DNA of 15,702 bases from assembly GCA_000697335.1 (NCBI GenBank), contig JNEM01015886.1, positions 1 to 15,702 of the forward strand, in the 5' to 3' direction. Made by a program: the position numbers and the translations under genes. This stretch comes from Conidiobolus incongruus B7586. Lineage: Eukaryota; Entomophthoromycota; Entomophthoromycetes; Entomophthorales; Conidiobolaceae. The notes beneath the pieces are model-generated. The model was not told the DNA's origin. It made no database searches and saw only the letters and a program-made list of their open reading frames with translations. The first letter of the stretch is position 1, and every line of letters starts with the position of its first letter. This document shows, piece by piece, positions 1-9,007 of the stretch.

Positions 1-1250
1 AATAAGTATGTTAAAAAAAATTATTATAAAGAGTTATTAAATAATTATTATATATAAAAAACTAAAGAAAAAATTAAAAAAAATAAATTAAAAAATTATC
101 AAGTAATAATATATTATTTTCTATCATAAAACTAATATTTGTATAATCAATAAAAATTTATATTAAAATATTAATAATAAAAATTTAAAAACAATATAAA
201 GGTTATTTTATGTTAAATTTAAATAATGTTTAGTTGACATTATAATATTAATAAATATTTTGTGTAAAATAATTACATTTAAAAAATATCATAAAAGAAA
301 AATATATGGTAATTATCATTTTTTTAAATAATCCAAATCATATAAAACTCTTAATTTTTTAGTATTATATAAAAATAAATAAAAAAATTAATAATGCTAA
401 AAATATGATTTTGCTTTATTTAATAACTAATTAAGCTAGTCTTTCTAGTTTGATATTAAAACTTATCTCTTTTAAATATTATGGACTATATATAACACTT
501 GAGCAAAAATAATCTAATTTAATCAACTTTGGAAAAATTTAAGTTCAAGAGATTATATTGATATAAATTATAATCAAAGTATTATATAGATATCTTAATC
601 CAAATACTTATTTTTTTTGCAAAAATTTAATTACTAATATACTTAATTTTATAAAATTATTAATAAATTTCAATATTTCAAAGATTAATTTAAGTATAGA
701 GCTTAACATCAGATTATATAAATTACTAATTAGCTTAGTTATTAAAAAATGCTTTAAAATATTCCTATATTGACTTTTTGAGTTTGTGTTAAAATAAATG
801 AATAGTATCTCTATGTTAAATTTAATAATGAGTTTTTGTTGAAATGTTAATTAATAAATTATATATTAAAAACATGATATTTAATATAAAATATTATTTC
901 AATCAATATTAAATAGAAAAAAATTGAATAAAAAATATTGTTGATTTGAATACTAGTACTAAATCAAGCAAATATTTTCAAAATAATCATTATGTAAACT
1001 ATTGATATTTCTATTATAAATGAATTGACATAATCAGAGAGCTTTATTCTTTTTAAAATTTTTTTTCAATAATTGTTTAAAATTTATCTATCAAAATTTT
1101 TATATTTAAAAATATATTGGGGTATTATGGTTATTTATTATTAGAATATCAATATAAGTTGTGTAAATATTTAATGCTAGCTTTGGTCAGAATTAATAAA
1201 ATAATGGGTTTTTTGGATTAATGAATAATATTTAAAATTTATTTAATTAT

Positions 1251-1307
1251 GAATCATTCCAATTTGATCCAAATATAAAATTAATAGACAACTAAATAAT
1301 ATTTCGA
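1251..1307. repeat. Diverged direct repeat, unit a
   Basis: Shares three ordered blocks with 1475-1548: CATTC, ATCCAAATATA plus AATTAAT, and GACAA followed by AATAATATTTCGA. Spacing differs because the second unit has an insertion of about 15-20 bases. The repeat period is about 230 bp. AT-richness makes chance similarity possible. Confidence 0.25.
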
Positions 1308-1474
1308 GTAAGATAATATAAAATTTATATTCGATAATTACCCATAAAAAGTAGTATGGTTACCAAACTGTGGTATTGAAAAATAAACGGAGTGTCATAT
1401 TAATTAAAAACCTAATTATTTATGTCCATTATAAAATATATTTAGAAATAGAAATATCACTTATATGTCATTAA

Positions 1475-1548
1475 GATCATTCATAATTTTATCCAAATAT
1501 ACTAATTAATATTTTAAATTTTTATCATATGACAAAATAATATTTCGA
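1475..1548. repeat. Diverged direct repeat, unit b
   Basis: Second unit of the pair beginning at 1251, with the same block order and a longer T/A-rich middle. No coding potential or terminal inverted repeat is seen. Confidence 0.25.
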
Positions 1549-1860
1549 ACAATTAAAAAACTGAGGCTATTATTAAATAAATAATATGATATTATTATTA
1601 CAATACCCTGAATAATGTTTTATTTATTAAATTTAATATTAAAAATATATTAATCCTTGGTTCTATTTTATTAGAATTAATTATGATGATTTAATATTAT
1701 TAACAATATGAATGATATTGAAAGTTTAATAACCTAATTATCAAATACTTTTATAGATTAATTTCTTTGTAATTGTAAATTTAATATTTCTTAATTGGGT
1801 AATCTAAGAATTTATATTGACCAAATCACTAAAGAGCAATAATGAACAATTATTAAATTT

Positions 1861-1914
1861 CTTGAACTATAATACCATATCCATTCATTGAATCTATCCA
1901 TTAATTAATATTCG
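1861..1914 (-). repeat. Dispersed repeat, AT-degraded copy
   Basis: Partner of 4861-4914 in the same orientation. Four of the six differences in the best 33 bases are C-to-T or G-to-A relative to the GC-richer copy, and nearly all further differences on the 5' side are too once one gap is allowed. That is the pattern expected of an old copy decaying by cytosine deamination. The inverted-repeat ends of the other copy are lost here. Confidence 0.35.
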
Positions 1915-2340
1915 CACCAAACCAAATACTAATTATATTTCATAAAGATGATGAAAAATTAATTGAGTAAAATGGATGGTTCATATAGGGAGAATATACA
2001 ATTTTCTTTGAAACAGAAAGAATATCAATGAATATGGAGTGTTATTGAATTTTAGGTTCATATGATTCGAGTATATTAACTCCGAAATGCGGTTAAAATA
2101 TAAATACTTTTATTTTGATTTTAACAATGATATATGCAATATAATGCTTATTTACAAGTAATAGCTAGAATATCGTTGGAATTTTGTTACATTTTATATT
2201 GAGTATTTATAGATTTTAGTTTTTTCTCTGATTTAATTTTTATATATATATTTATCAGTATTGATTATGTATAATATATAGCATTATTTGAAATTCTATT
2301 TAACATCACATAATATAGTTAATTTCATTAATGATATTCA

Positions 2341-2359
2341 ATTATTATTATTATTATTA
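2341..2359. repeat. (ATT)6 microsatellite
   Basis: Six perfect ATT units inside the long gene-free stretch. Confidence 0.9.
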
Positions 2360-2690
2360 ATTATAATAATAAATCAGCAATAGTAAAGTATAACCCCACA
2401 TATACTTTTATCAAACCCTTAATATTCGTAAAAAAACATAACTAAAAATTAATAAATTTTAAAAAAAATTCGGAAAAATATATTCATTCCAATCTAAAAA
2501 TAGTGAAATTTAATGAAATAAAATTTGACACAAATTAGATTTTAAAAGTTTTAAATAATTGTATAACACTATTTCTTAGGTCTAGCTCTTGAATTAGTGA
2601 TCTTAATAAAAGAAAATATTCAATTCAAATTTCTTTTTTCTCAGTCAATTATAAATTTAATAGATTTTCTCATATTGAAATAATAATCGG

Positions 2691-3832
2691 AATAACTAAT
2701 GCAAAGAGGTTGAGAGTATTAAATATTTCAATGATTTCATTCAGAATGAGTTAAAATTGAGCATAATCTATTATTTTTTTTAATATTCAGAAAATGATGA
2801 ATAAATTCTAATTTGAAAACTTTGGTACAAGACATTGAACAAGGGGGAATAATTGTTCAAACAAGTGTCCAATATATAAGAAAAACAGTTGTAAAATTGG
2901 GAATTTGAGGTGATGACCCAATTAGGAAATCTCTTTGGGTGGGGGTAATTAAGCATCAGCAATTAAATCTAATTATTAGTAACTTTTGATTTGGTGAATT
3001 AAAATTTGCAGGAATGGGTGTAATGATTACATGATAATAGGTCAAATGGCTTAATCCTTAATTATGATAACTTTATTATTGATTTATATGATTTTTGTTG
3101 TTGATATTGATATCTGATAGTAAATGATATAATTCAGTATACTTTGAAGTAACTGATATTGGCCAATGATCAGAAAATTGACAAGGGATTGAATCGTATC
3201 ATAAATCAATTCATGATCAAGTAGTATTATCGATTTAAATAACCAAACCAATATTTTCCAAGTCATAAGATCATATTCATTGTTTGAAATTACTCATAAA
3301 AAATGAACAATTACTCTTAATTTCAAAATAATCGTAGAATCAAGAAAGTTATATTTAGGACCAAAGTTTAACAACTTTAAAAATTAGAGTTTAACAATTT
3401 AAACTTGGTTATTCACATTATATTTTTTCTGAAGCTCCTATAAAAGAAATAGATCTATATCTAATTCAACTCCGTCTAATTAATCTAAAGACTCCTTTTT
3501 AATTTCATTAATAATAAATAGTATCTATTACATTTAATAAGTGTAATTAAAATATAAAATCTATATTATTTTTTAAAATTACTTTTATTCATTATTATTC
3601 ATTTTGATTATTTATAATTTTGAAGTGATATACAACCTTGGTGAATTATATTCACTCTTTTTAATGAGGTAATATTTGCCTTCTTTGGGGTAAATATACT
3701 TTTGATTGTTGTTGGTTAGTATTCTTTGATTCATCATTGTTCATTTTAATTTTTGGACTGGATTGTTAGTGAGGTGCGCTGTGGATAAAAGTACATAGGG
3801 AGGGCAGTTGAATAGGTGCTACAGTTGGTGAG
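2691..3832. other. Gene-free stretch with a slightly richer, unidentified segment
   Basis: Between about 2690 and 3270 base composition is somewhat more even, and two 60-codon minus-strand frames occur (2780-2962 and 3084-3266). The first lacks an ATG at its start, and neither resembles a known domain. It may be a decayed gene. The rest, up to the CCCH stop, is presumably that gene's 3' flank; the nearest AATAAA on the minus strand is far off, near 3589. Confidence 0.4.
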
Positions 3833-4561
3833 TTAGACTGTGATAACTGTGGGCGCAACAGTGGAAGTGGCACCAATGATTGGCTGGGAGAGCGCATCTT
3901 CCAAAAGAGTACCCCAATCTTCTCTTTCATACTCGAAAAAATATTTGGCAGCAAGGGGTGAAGGAACAGGTGTAACGCTGTTGGAGGATTGAGCTCTGTT
4001 GATGTGCTTATTGCGGCACTGATCGCCAAATTTGCACTTATTGCGAAGGTGATAATTACAAATAGTAACGACGTTGCTGGTGTCAAGAGGAGCGTTTGAA
4101 CTACCGTTGAATTCCAAATTGAACTGATATACTTCATTCAAAAGACTATCATCTTCATCATACTCATCTCCCAACTCTGAAACTGATCCCAAGTCGTCAG
4201 TTTGGGTGAGAGAAGGAGGAGAGCTATAAAAAGAAGTTTCGCTGATGTCGTCTTCAACAGAATCTGACTGAAAATCGTCTTGATTGTCGACGAGGCGAAT
4301 AAAGTTATGCAAAAAACGACACTCGTTGCCGTATTTGCATTTACCTTTGATAAAAAACTTGCAGGGAACAGTTTTGATCGCAGGCGCAGGAGGAGGAGTT
4401 TGAGGTTTGGATGGAAGGGGAGCAGATATAGCAGTGTAAAAAGAAGTATCCAAGTGAACAAATTGGCATTTTTTACCGAATTTGCAGCCTTCAGGTGTCA
4501 AGTAAAAGCTGCAAAGAGTTGAACTAGTTTTATTATTATTAGACGTGATGTTTAAACCCAT
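3833..4561 (-). CDS. Three-finger CCCH zinc-finger protein, 242 aa
   Basis: Complete intronless frame from ATG at 4561 to TAA at 3833. Three CCCH fingers are directly visible: C17-C26-C32-H36 (C-x8-C-x5-C-x3-H), C67-C75-C81-H85 and C168-C176-C182-H186 (both C-x7-C-x5-C-x3-H). Each carries the K-[FY]-G core between its second and third Cys. Fingers 1 and 2 are joined by a Pro-rich linker (about 46-62). Fingers 2 and 3 are separated by a long Asp/Glu/Ser-rich stretch (about 92-143). After finger 3 comes a Ser/Pro segment, then an aromatic-acidic motif KYFFEYEREDWGTLLEDAL (about 206-224) and a hydrophobic tail. Fingers of this type usually bind single-stranded RNA, so a role in mRNA processing, stability or translation is inferred. 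No RING domain follows, so it is not a complete makorin. The gene is visibly richer in G+C than its flanks and has upstream TATA and CCAAT boxes. The family call is firm; the exact orthologue is not recognised. Confidence 0.9.
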   Translation of the reverse strand: MGLNITSNNNKTSSTLCSFYLTPEGCKFGKKCQFVHLDTSFYTAISAPLPSKPQTPPPAPAIKTVPCKFFIKGKCKYGNECRFLHNFIRLVDNQDDFQSDSVEDDISETSFYSSPPSLTQTDDLGSVSELGDEYDEDDSLLNEVYQFNLEFNGSSNAPLDTSNVVTICNYHLRNKCKFGDQCRNKHINRAQSSNSVTPVPSPLAAKYFFEYEREDWGTLLEDALSQPIIGATSTVAPTVITV

Positions 4562-4630
4562 TTTTATGATGAAAACCCATATAATATATTGTGAATTGAA
4601 ATATGTAAAAAATTTTTAAGGATGTCAGGG

Positions 4631-4638
4631 TTTATATA
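4631..4638 (-). promoter_or_regulatory. TATA box of the CCCH gene
   Basis: Minus-strand TATATAAA ending about 70 nt before the ATG at 4561, inside a locally less AT-rich stretch (flanks CG and CCCTG), so it stands out more than TATA-like strings elsewhere in the window. Spacing to the ATG is nearly the same as for the secreted-protein gene at 7418-7648. A role in transcription start is inferred. Confidence 0.5.
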
Positions 4639-4752
4639 CGAAACCTTAGTTTCACCAATTTGACCTATGAGTTTTATACCAACCACCAAAACTTCAGAAT
4701 TGACTAACAAATTAACTAGTTCAATCTTAATCAAAATCTCTAGCCCTAACAC

Positions 4753-4762
4753 CTGATTGGCT
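4753..4762 (-). promoter_or_regulatory. CCAAT box (NF-Y/HAP-type) upstream of the CCCH gene
   Basis: On the minus strand the site reads AGCCAATCAG, a full match to the NF-Y/HAP consensus RRCCAATSRS. It lies about 115 nt upstream of the TATA-like box and about 190 nt upstream of the ATG, a normal distance for such elements. C-rich and pyrimidine-rich tracts follow further upstream on the minus strand (about 4774-4805). Function is inferred from motif and position only. Confidence 0.45.
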
Positions 4763-4860
4763 AGTAAAGTTTAAGGGGGGTTGTTAGAATTAAGGGGAGA
4801 GGGAGAATGGTTGGATTGTTGAGAATTTAGAGTGACGAAATTAAATCTTTTGCCTGTGTC

Positions 4861-4914
4861 ACCTGAGCGCAACACCATATCCACTGCTCGAGTCTATCCA
4901 TTAGATCAGCGCTC
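4861..4914 (-). repeat. Dispersed repeat, GC-richer copy, tRNA/SINE-like
   Basis: This copy matches 1861-1914 without gaps over 4871-4903 (27 of 33 positions). On the minus strand it contains TGATCTAATGGATAGACTC, which resembles a tRNA D-arm/A-box region with a conserved T at the position-8 site. It is bounded by a perfect 6-bp inverted repeat, GAGCGC at 4865-4870 and GCGCTC at 4909-4914. No convincing B-box or complete cloverleaf is seen. The copy lies about 300 nt upstream of the CCCH gene. Confidence 0.35.
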
Positions 4915-5371
4915 TTCTGTGTTCAATTCTTGATTATCTGTACCACGCATGACTACTAACGCCCACCGATGGTTTATCCTCCGTTTGTCCTGGTTTAATC
5001 AATTTAATAAAACCATAATGCAATTGATAGGATTTGTGATGCTTAGAGCATAGACACCATAATCTTAAACCAAGGTTAATTTATTCCCTTATCATCACTA
5101 ATACATTGATCATTCATATATCCCTGAATCAAATTTCATTCGAATTTAATGGGATTCTAATGAATCCGAAGCAACAAATGCATCACTTCATTTAACTCAT
5201 TAAACATTCTCCAATTCAAGTTAAATGACCTCTAACCAGAAATCTAATCTAAGCTAAATATCTATTAATTTATTTCATATGACTATTTCTACATCCCATT
5301 TCGATGTTATACCTAAGACCTAGCACCATTTATCTAAGCTACTTCTAGTTGTCTTTGCACATAAGTTTTAT

Positions 5372-5420
5372 TGAAACTTGGAGATTGGTTCAATTTAGGT
5401 GATAAATGAATCAAGTTTCA
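5372..5420. repeat. Perfect 9-bp inverted repeat
   Basis: TGAAACTTG at 5372-5380 and CAAGTTTCA at 5412-5420 are exact reverse complements around a 31-nt loop. It could be a hairpin, a double binding site or the remains of a small inverted-repeat element. No flanking target duplication is evident. Confidence 0.5.
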
Positions 5421-6137
5421 GTAAAAATAGCTATTTGATGGTATTAAAGGCGGATATTGAATCAAATTAGTGTCTATATAAACAATCAAGTAATAATTGA
5501 TTGATCTATTCATTCATAATCATTAAATGAATAAAATTCAAAACTAAATTAAAAATTTTTTAATTTCTATTTCGATTACTAATCTAACAAGCTCAAAAGA
5601 TTCAAACCAAGATCCAATATTCATCTCAGAAAAATAAATAGTTAGTGTAAAGTCCTTTTACATTATAAAAAAGAATAACAATACCAATATCCATTAAATT
5701 TTCAAACTGTACAACTTTTTATTCTTTATTTTGTTTTATAATACCACAATTTCAGATCAATAATTTTAATTTATAAATAATACTGAAAATTTTTTTTCGA
5801 AATTTGTCTAACTTAATGTTGATCAAACAATAATTGGGGTGTTCTCTTTCTTTTCCTAATATGTAAATATCAACTTTTGGAAGGGTTTACAAACAATTAA
5901 TCAATATAAAATATACAATAATATAATTAAATTGATAGTCTAGATCTAATAATACTTATTTATATATTCTATTTGTATTTTAATCTATGCAAATTTAATA
6001 TTTAAATATATAAAAATTTATATTATTCAATTATTCTCTCAAAGTAAGTTCAATTTTATAATTCTCCGAAATATAACTTTTTAAACTTGATATTGAATTA
6101 ATTATCAGATATTAAAAATTCTCAAAATCCATATATT

Positions 6138-6171
6138 AGAGAGAGAGATAGAGATAGAGGTAGAGAGAGAA
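6138..6171. repeat. Purine microsatellite (GA/GATA)n
   Basis: A 34-base purine-rich tract made of GA and GATA units with one GG interruption. It stands out from the AT-rich surroundings. Confidence 0.9.
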
Positions 6172-6598
6172 TTTAATAGAATTTAATCTATTTGAGTGAG
6201 GAATTTTAGTTTCTTGATGGTGTCCATTATTTTACTAGGTTAGTTGGCCTGAGAATTTGTTAGTGATGAATATCTCTCCGAATTGAATAGACTGAATATT
6301 GTGATTATTGCTTATATATTAAATTGGTTATTGTTTTATTAAAATAACATTTTTAATCAATAGTTATCTAATATCTGAAATACATGTTAAATACATTAAT
6401 CGTTTGTTTTATTTTGTGATATTTATTGATGTTTAAGGTCCAATATCATATGCAATAATTTTATTAATTGCTTAACTGAATACCTTTTGTGACATATATT
6501 AATCTTTGATTCGTGGTGGTAATACTCAGATCATATTATTAGTAACTTAACCAAAAAGATCAAGCTTTATGAATTGATCCTCACTTAAGGTACTAATA

Positions 6599-6826
6599 AA
6601 CTCCGGATATTCAAGTATAGTCAAATATTTGAAGCAGACTATTTATAAATCTATATGTAAGATCAGTTCCAAGTGACAAACCATAGAAAGGGCCATATTA
6701 TATGAGAAAAACACTCTGTAGATCTCGCTAATAACAGCAATCAAATCATATGGAATTCGATAAATGGGGGATTTCTGAGGCTCTCAGGTATGATCTCATG
6801 AGACAATACCTTCTTTATTACCTTAA
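6599..6826 (+). mobile_element. Possible relic of a pogo/psq-type DNA transposase N-terminus
   Basis: One plus-strand frame over about 75 codons reads like a psq-type helix-turn-helix followed by the start of a Tc5/CENP-B-type domain. The segments are VKYLKQTIYKSICK, then QTIERAILYEKNTL, ISLITAIKSYGI, GSQV and SHETIPSLLP. This resembles the pattern of pogo/Fot1-like transposases: an ERAI..Y helix, an S...A.K.YGI recognition helix, a short G-rich link, then a HE..P.LLP-like stretch. The frame has five stops (6674, 6719, 6761, 6776, 6791), and the link after YGI is about three residues short. No DDE catalytic part is seen downstream, where the secreted-protein gene begins at 7418. The match is by eye and weak. 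An unrelated decayed gene or chance are alternatives. Confidence 0.3.
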
Positions 6827-7328
6827 ACAATTTTAAATTTCTAAAATTAAAAAATATTGATTATGTGAAAAATATTTCTTTTGTGATTTTGAATTGAAAT
6901 ATAATTTCAGTAATATTACTTATAAATAGATACTCTTTATCTCAAAAGTTGATAAAAAATTAACCTAATCCAATCTCACAATAAATGTTTAATTGGGTTT
7001 GGATTCGATTTTAATATAAAAACATAATAATTTGTGTATTTTTTTGAATTTTGGTTAGATTCAAAACAAATATTTACTTCAAAATCATTTCACAAGAATG
7101 TGATATAAATATGATTCAAAATGTGAAAAATTCTTAGATTGCGGTGATCTGATTGCCCTTTGAGTGCTTGACAGATTTATAGTTTATATTTATATTATTA
7201 GATGTAAATTCATTATTTGAAGATATTTTTATTTAATTCATATTTTATTATTTATATTTAATACTTGTAAATTGTAAGATTCTATATGAGACTAATATTA
7301 ATTTTAAAATTTAATATTGAATTGAAAG

Positions 7329-7334
7329 TTTATT
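7329..7334 (-). terminator. Poly(A) signal AATAAA downstream of the secreted-protein gene
   Basis: Minus-strand AATAAA about 84 nt after the TGA at 7418, a usual 3' UTR distance. AATAAA is easily met by chance in DNA this AT-rich, so only its place supports the call. Confidence 0.35.
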
Positions 7335-7417
7335 CAGAAATATAGTATACATTCATACAACAAAAGGGAAAATATAATAAAAAATTGACCTCAATACACT
7401 ATGTAAAAGTGTAAAAG

Positions 7418-7648
7418 TCAATTAATGGCATCAAGTATACGATTCAATAAAGTTGGCCTTTGGTCATTATTAGATGAAGATTGACTATTGGTATTTTCAT
7501 TGGTAATACTGCCAGCAGCACCTGATAAGGAGCCTCTACCGTTACCGTTAATTACGTTACTGTCACTAGCGATAATAATATCTGGAGAAATTGGTAAACT
7601 AGAGCCGAGCCCTAATAGTGAACTTATCACAATAGCTTTAATCATCAT
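7418..7648 (-). CDS. Small predicted secreted protein, 76 aa
   Basis: Frame from ATG at 7648 (a second ATG follows directly) to TGA at 7418. The frame is open a little further upstream, but only with non-ATG codons, so 7648 is chosen. Residues 1 to about 17 look like a classical signal peptide: a short MMIK start, then a hydrophobic core (AIVISSLLGLG) and small residues before LP. The predicted mature part is about 58 residues, without cysteine and rich in Ser, Asn and Gly, ending in a short amphipathic segment RPTLLNRILDAIN. Such a make-up fits a small exported protein, for example a cell-surface or host-facing one. It matches no family that I recognise. A TATA box 65 nt upstream and an AATAAA signal downstream support it as a real gene. 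No membrane segment follows the signal peptide. Confidence 0.6.
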   Translation of the reverse strand: MMIKAIVISSLLGLGSSLPISPDIIIASDSNVINGNGRGSLSGAAGSITNENTNSQSSSNNDQRPTLLNRILDAIN

Positions 7649-7712
7649 TATAATCACTCTTAATTCTTCACCACAAGTGTCAAAAACCTGACCAATGAAG
7701 TCAACTCACACT

Positions 7713-7720
7713 CTTTTATA
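7713..7720 (-). promoter_or_regulatory. TATA box of the small secreted-protein gene
   Basis: Minus-strand TATAAAAG, a consensus TATA box, ending 65 nt before the ATG at 7648. The DNA between box and ATG is richer in G+C than the neighbourhood, as in a leader region. The layout mirrors that of the CCCH gene. Confidence 0.5.
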
Positions 7721-8965
7721 CGTAGTAATTGTATAACAATATATTGGGAAATTCCCTCATCCAAAGTTTTCATATTGATACAGCATTGAATCTAATAACG
7801 AATAATCTTTGCAAGAGTGAAATTTAAATAATTTTTATCCAACAAAAATGAAATTAAAATTATCTCAATTCTGGTCTCAATACAAAAGTTTGAAAAGTGG
7901 TCAGTTTAAAATCATCAACTAGAAATTATACCTTCTACTAATTTTGGTTAATCTACCACCAAATAGACACAAAAATGTAATCCATCAAATTTTTGAGGAT
8001 GAGTGAATGGCAAAATCCGAATTCAATTCAAATCTTTGAAGGAGCTTAGCCACTCAATTTCAAGACATATTTGTGTTATTATGTGATTGGTTCTGTAAAA
8101 TAGAATTATGATTCTATTGTAATTGGTCTATTTTAGTTTAGTACTACCATCATAACAATAATAATTAAATGTGATCAATTCTACTTTATTACAATTAATC
8201 AATAAAATATATCATAACTTCAAAGAATATCAAATTCCAAGTATATATTAAAATTATAATTAATAAATCTCCAACTTCTTGATAACAATTGATTGGATTG
8301 AATTAATGATGTCATTGAAATACTATCTTCGTGATCAATATTCAACAATATTGAGAATTAGAACAATAATTTAAAATAATAGTAGCCTTTAATATTAGGA
8401 ATAGTATGATTGTTATATTTTATTATAAATAATCATATTCTGGTATTTTATAATATTTGTTTTGAAAAATTTTAGATTTGATATAAAAAAATGTGAATAT
8501 TATAGTTTCAGATTTAAGATATTATTTACATTCATATAATAATATAAAATTATGTAAATATAGAAATACTATAATTATAATTATACTTATATCAATAAAA
8601 TATGATATTATAAAAATGATTGGAATTTTTCACTGATTTTTTTACTTTATATATATCATTCAAGATTTATATATTAATATAATGATTAATATAAAATACA
8701 TTTCCAAGGAATTAAAGCATCATTAAAATAATAATAATTAACTAATACTTTGATAGTTTCAAAAAACAGTTAATTTGAAATAAAATATCTTAATACATAT
8801 ATAATATAACAAATAATAATTAATTTATATAGCTTCTTATCATAGATATATTTCTTAAATATTGAAAATAATTATATAGGTTAGAAAAGAAATTCAAGTG
8901 TTAAATTTAAAATTTTTAATATTCCAGTGCAAATTCAATCATTAAATAAAGGCAACAGCAATCTC
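7721..8965. other. Gene-free stretch upstream of the secreted-protein gene
   Basis: Nothing recognisable. Composition is mixed to about 8350 and then very AT-rich up to the TAA microsatellite. Confidence 0.55.
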
Positions 8966-9001
8966 TAATAATGATAATAATAATAATAATAATAATAATA
9001 A
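8966..9001. repeat. (TAA)12 microsatellite next to transporter copy 1
   Basis: Twelve TAA-type units, the third being TGA. The tract ends seven bases from the stop codon of the decayed transporter at 9008, so it lies in that gene's former 3' UTR. Confidence 0.9.
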
Positions 9002-9007
9002 CTTTAT

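Larger units (their letters stand above)
1..2690. other. AT-rich gene-free stretch
   Basis: Dominated by A/T runs. Apart from the (ATT)6 tract, the diverged repeat pair near 1251 and 1475 and the degraded dispersed-repeat copy at 1861, I see nothing. Short open frames are interrupted every few dozen codons. A brief frame near 1970 could not be tied to any family. Confidence 0.6.
4915..6598. other. Gene-free stretch
   Basis: Composition falls from moderate (4915-5450) to very AT-rich (5500-6120). It contains the inverted repeat at 5372 and the purine tract at 6138. No frame with recognisable coding content was found. Confidence 0.5.

Noticed and set aside
3766-4522. Open frames overlapping the CCCH gene on both strands
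   Set aside because: They lie in other frames of the same richer DNA and show no domain; the CCCH frame explains the region.
4564-4752. 62-codon minus-strand frame just upstream of the CCCH gene
   Set aside because: It opens with GTG rather than ATG, spans the TATA box and the leader, and resembles no protein; treated as chance in promoter DNA.
4831-4930. A functional tRNA gene
   Set aside because: A D-arm-like block exists, but the anticodon arm does not pair properly and no T-arm or convincing B-box follows.
7488-7691. Plus-strand frame opposite the secreted-protein gene
   Set aside because: Antisense of a better-supported gene that has signal peptide, TATA box and poly(A) signal.
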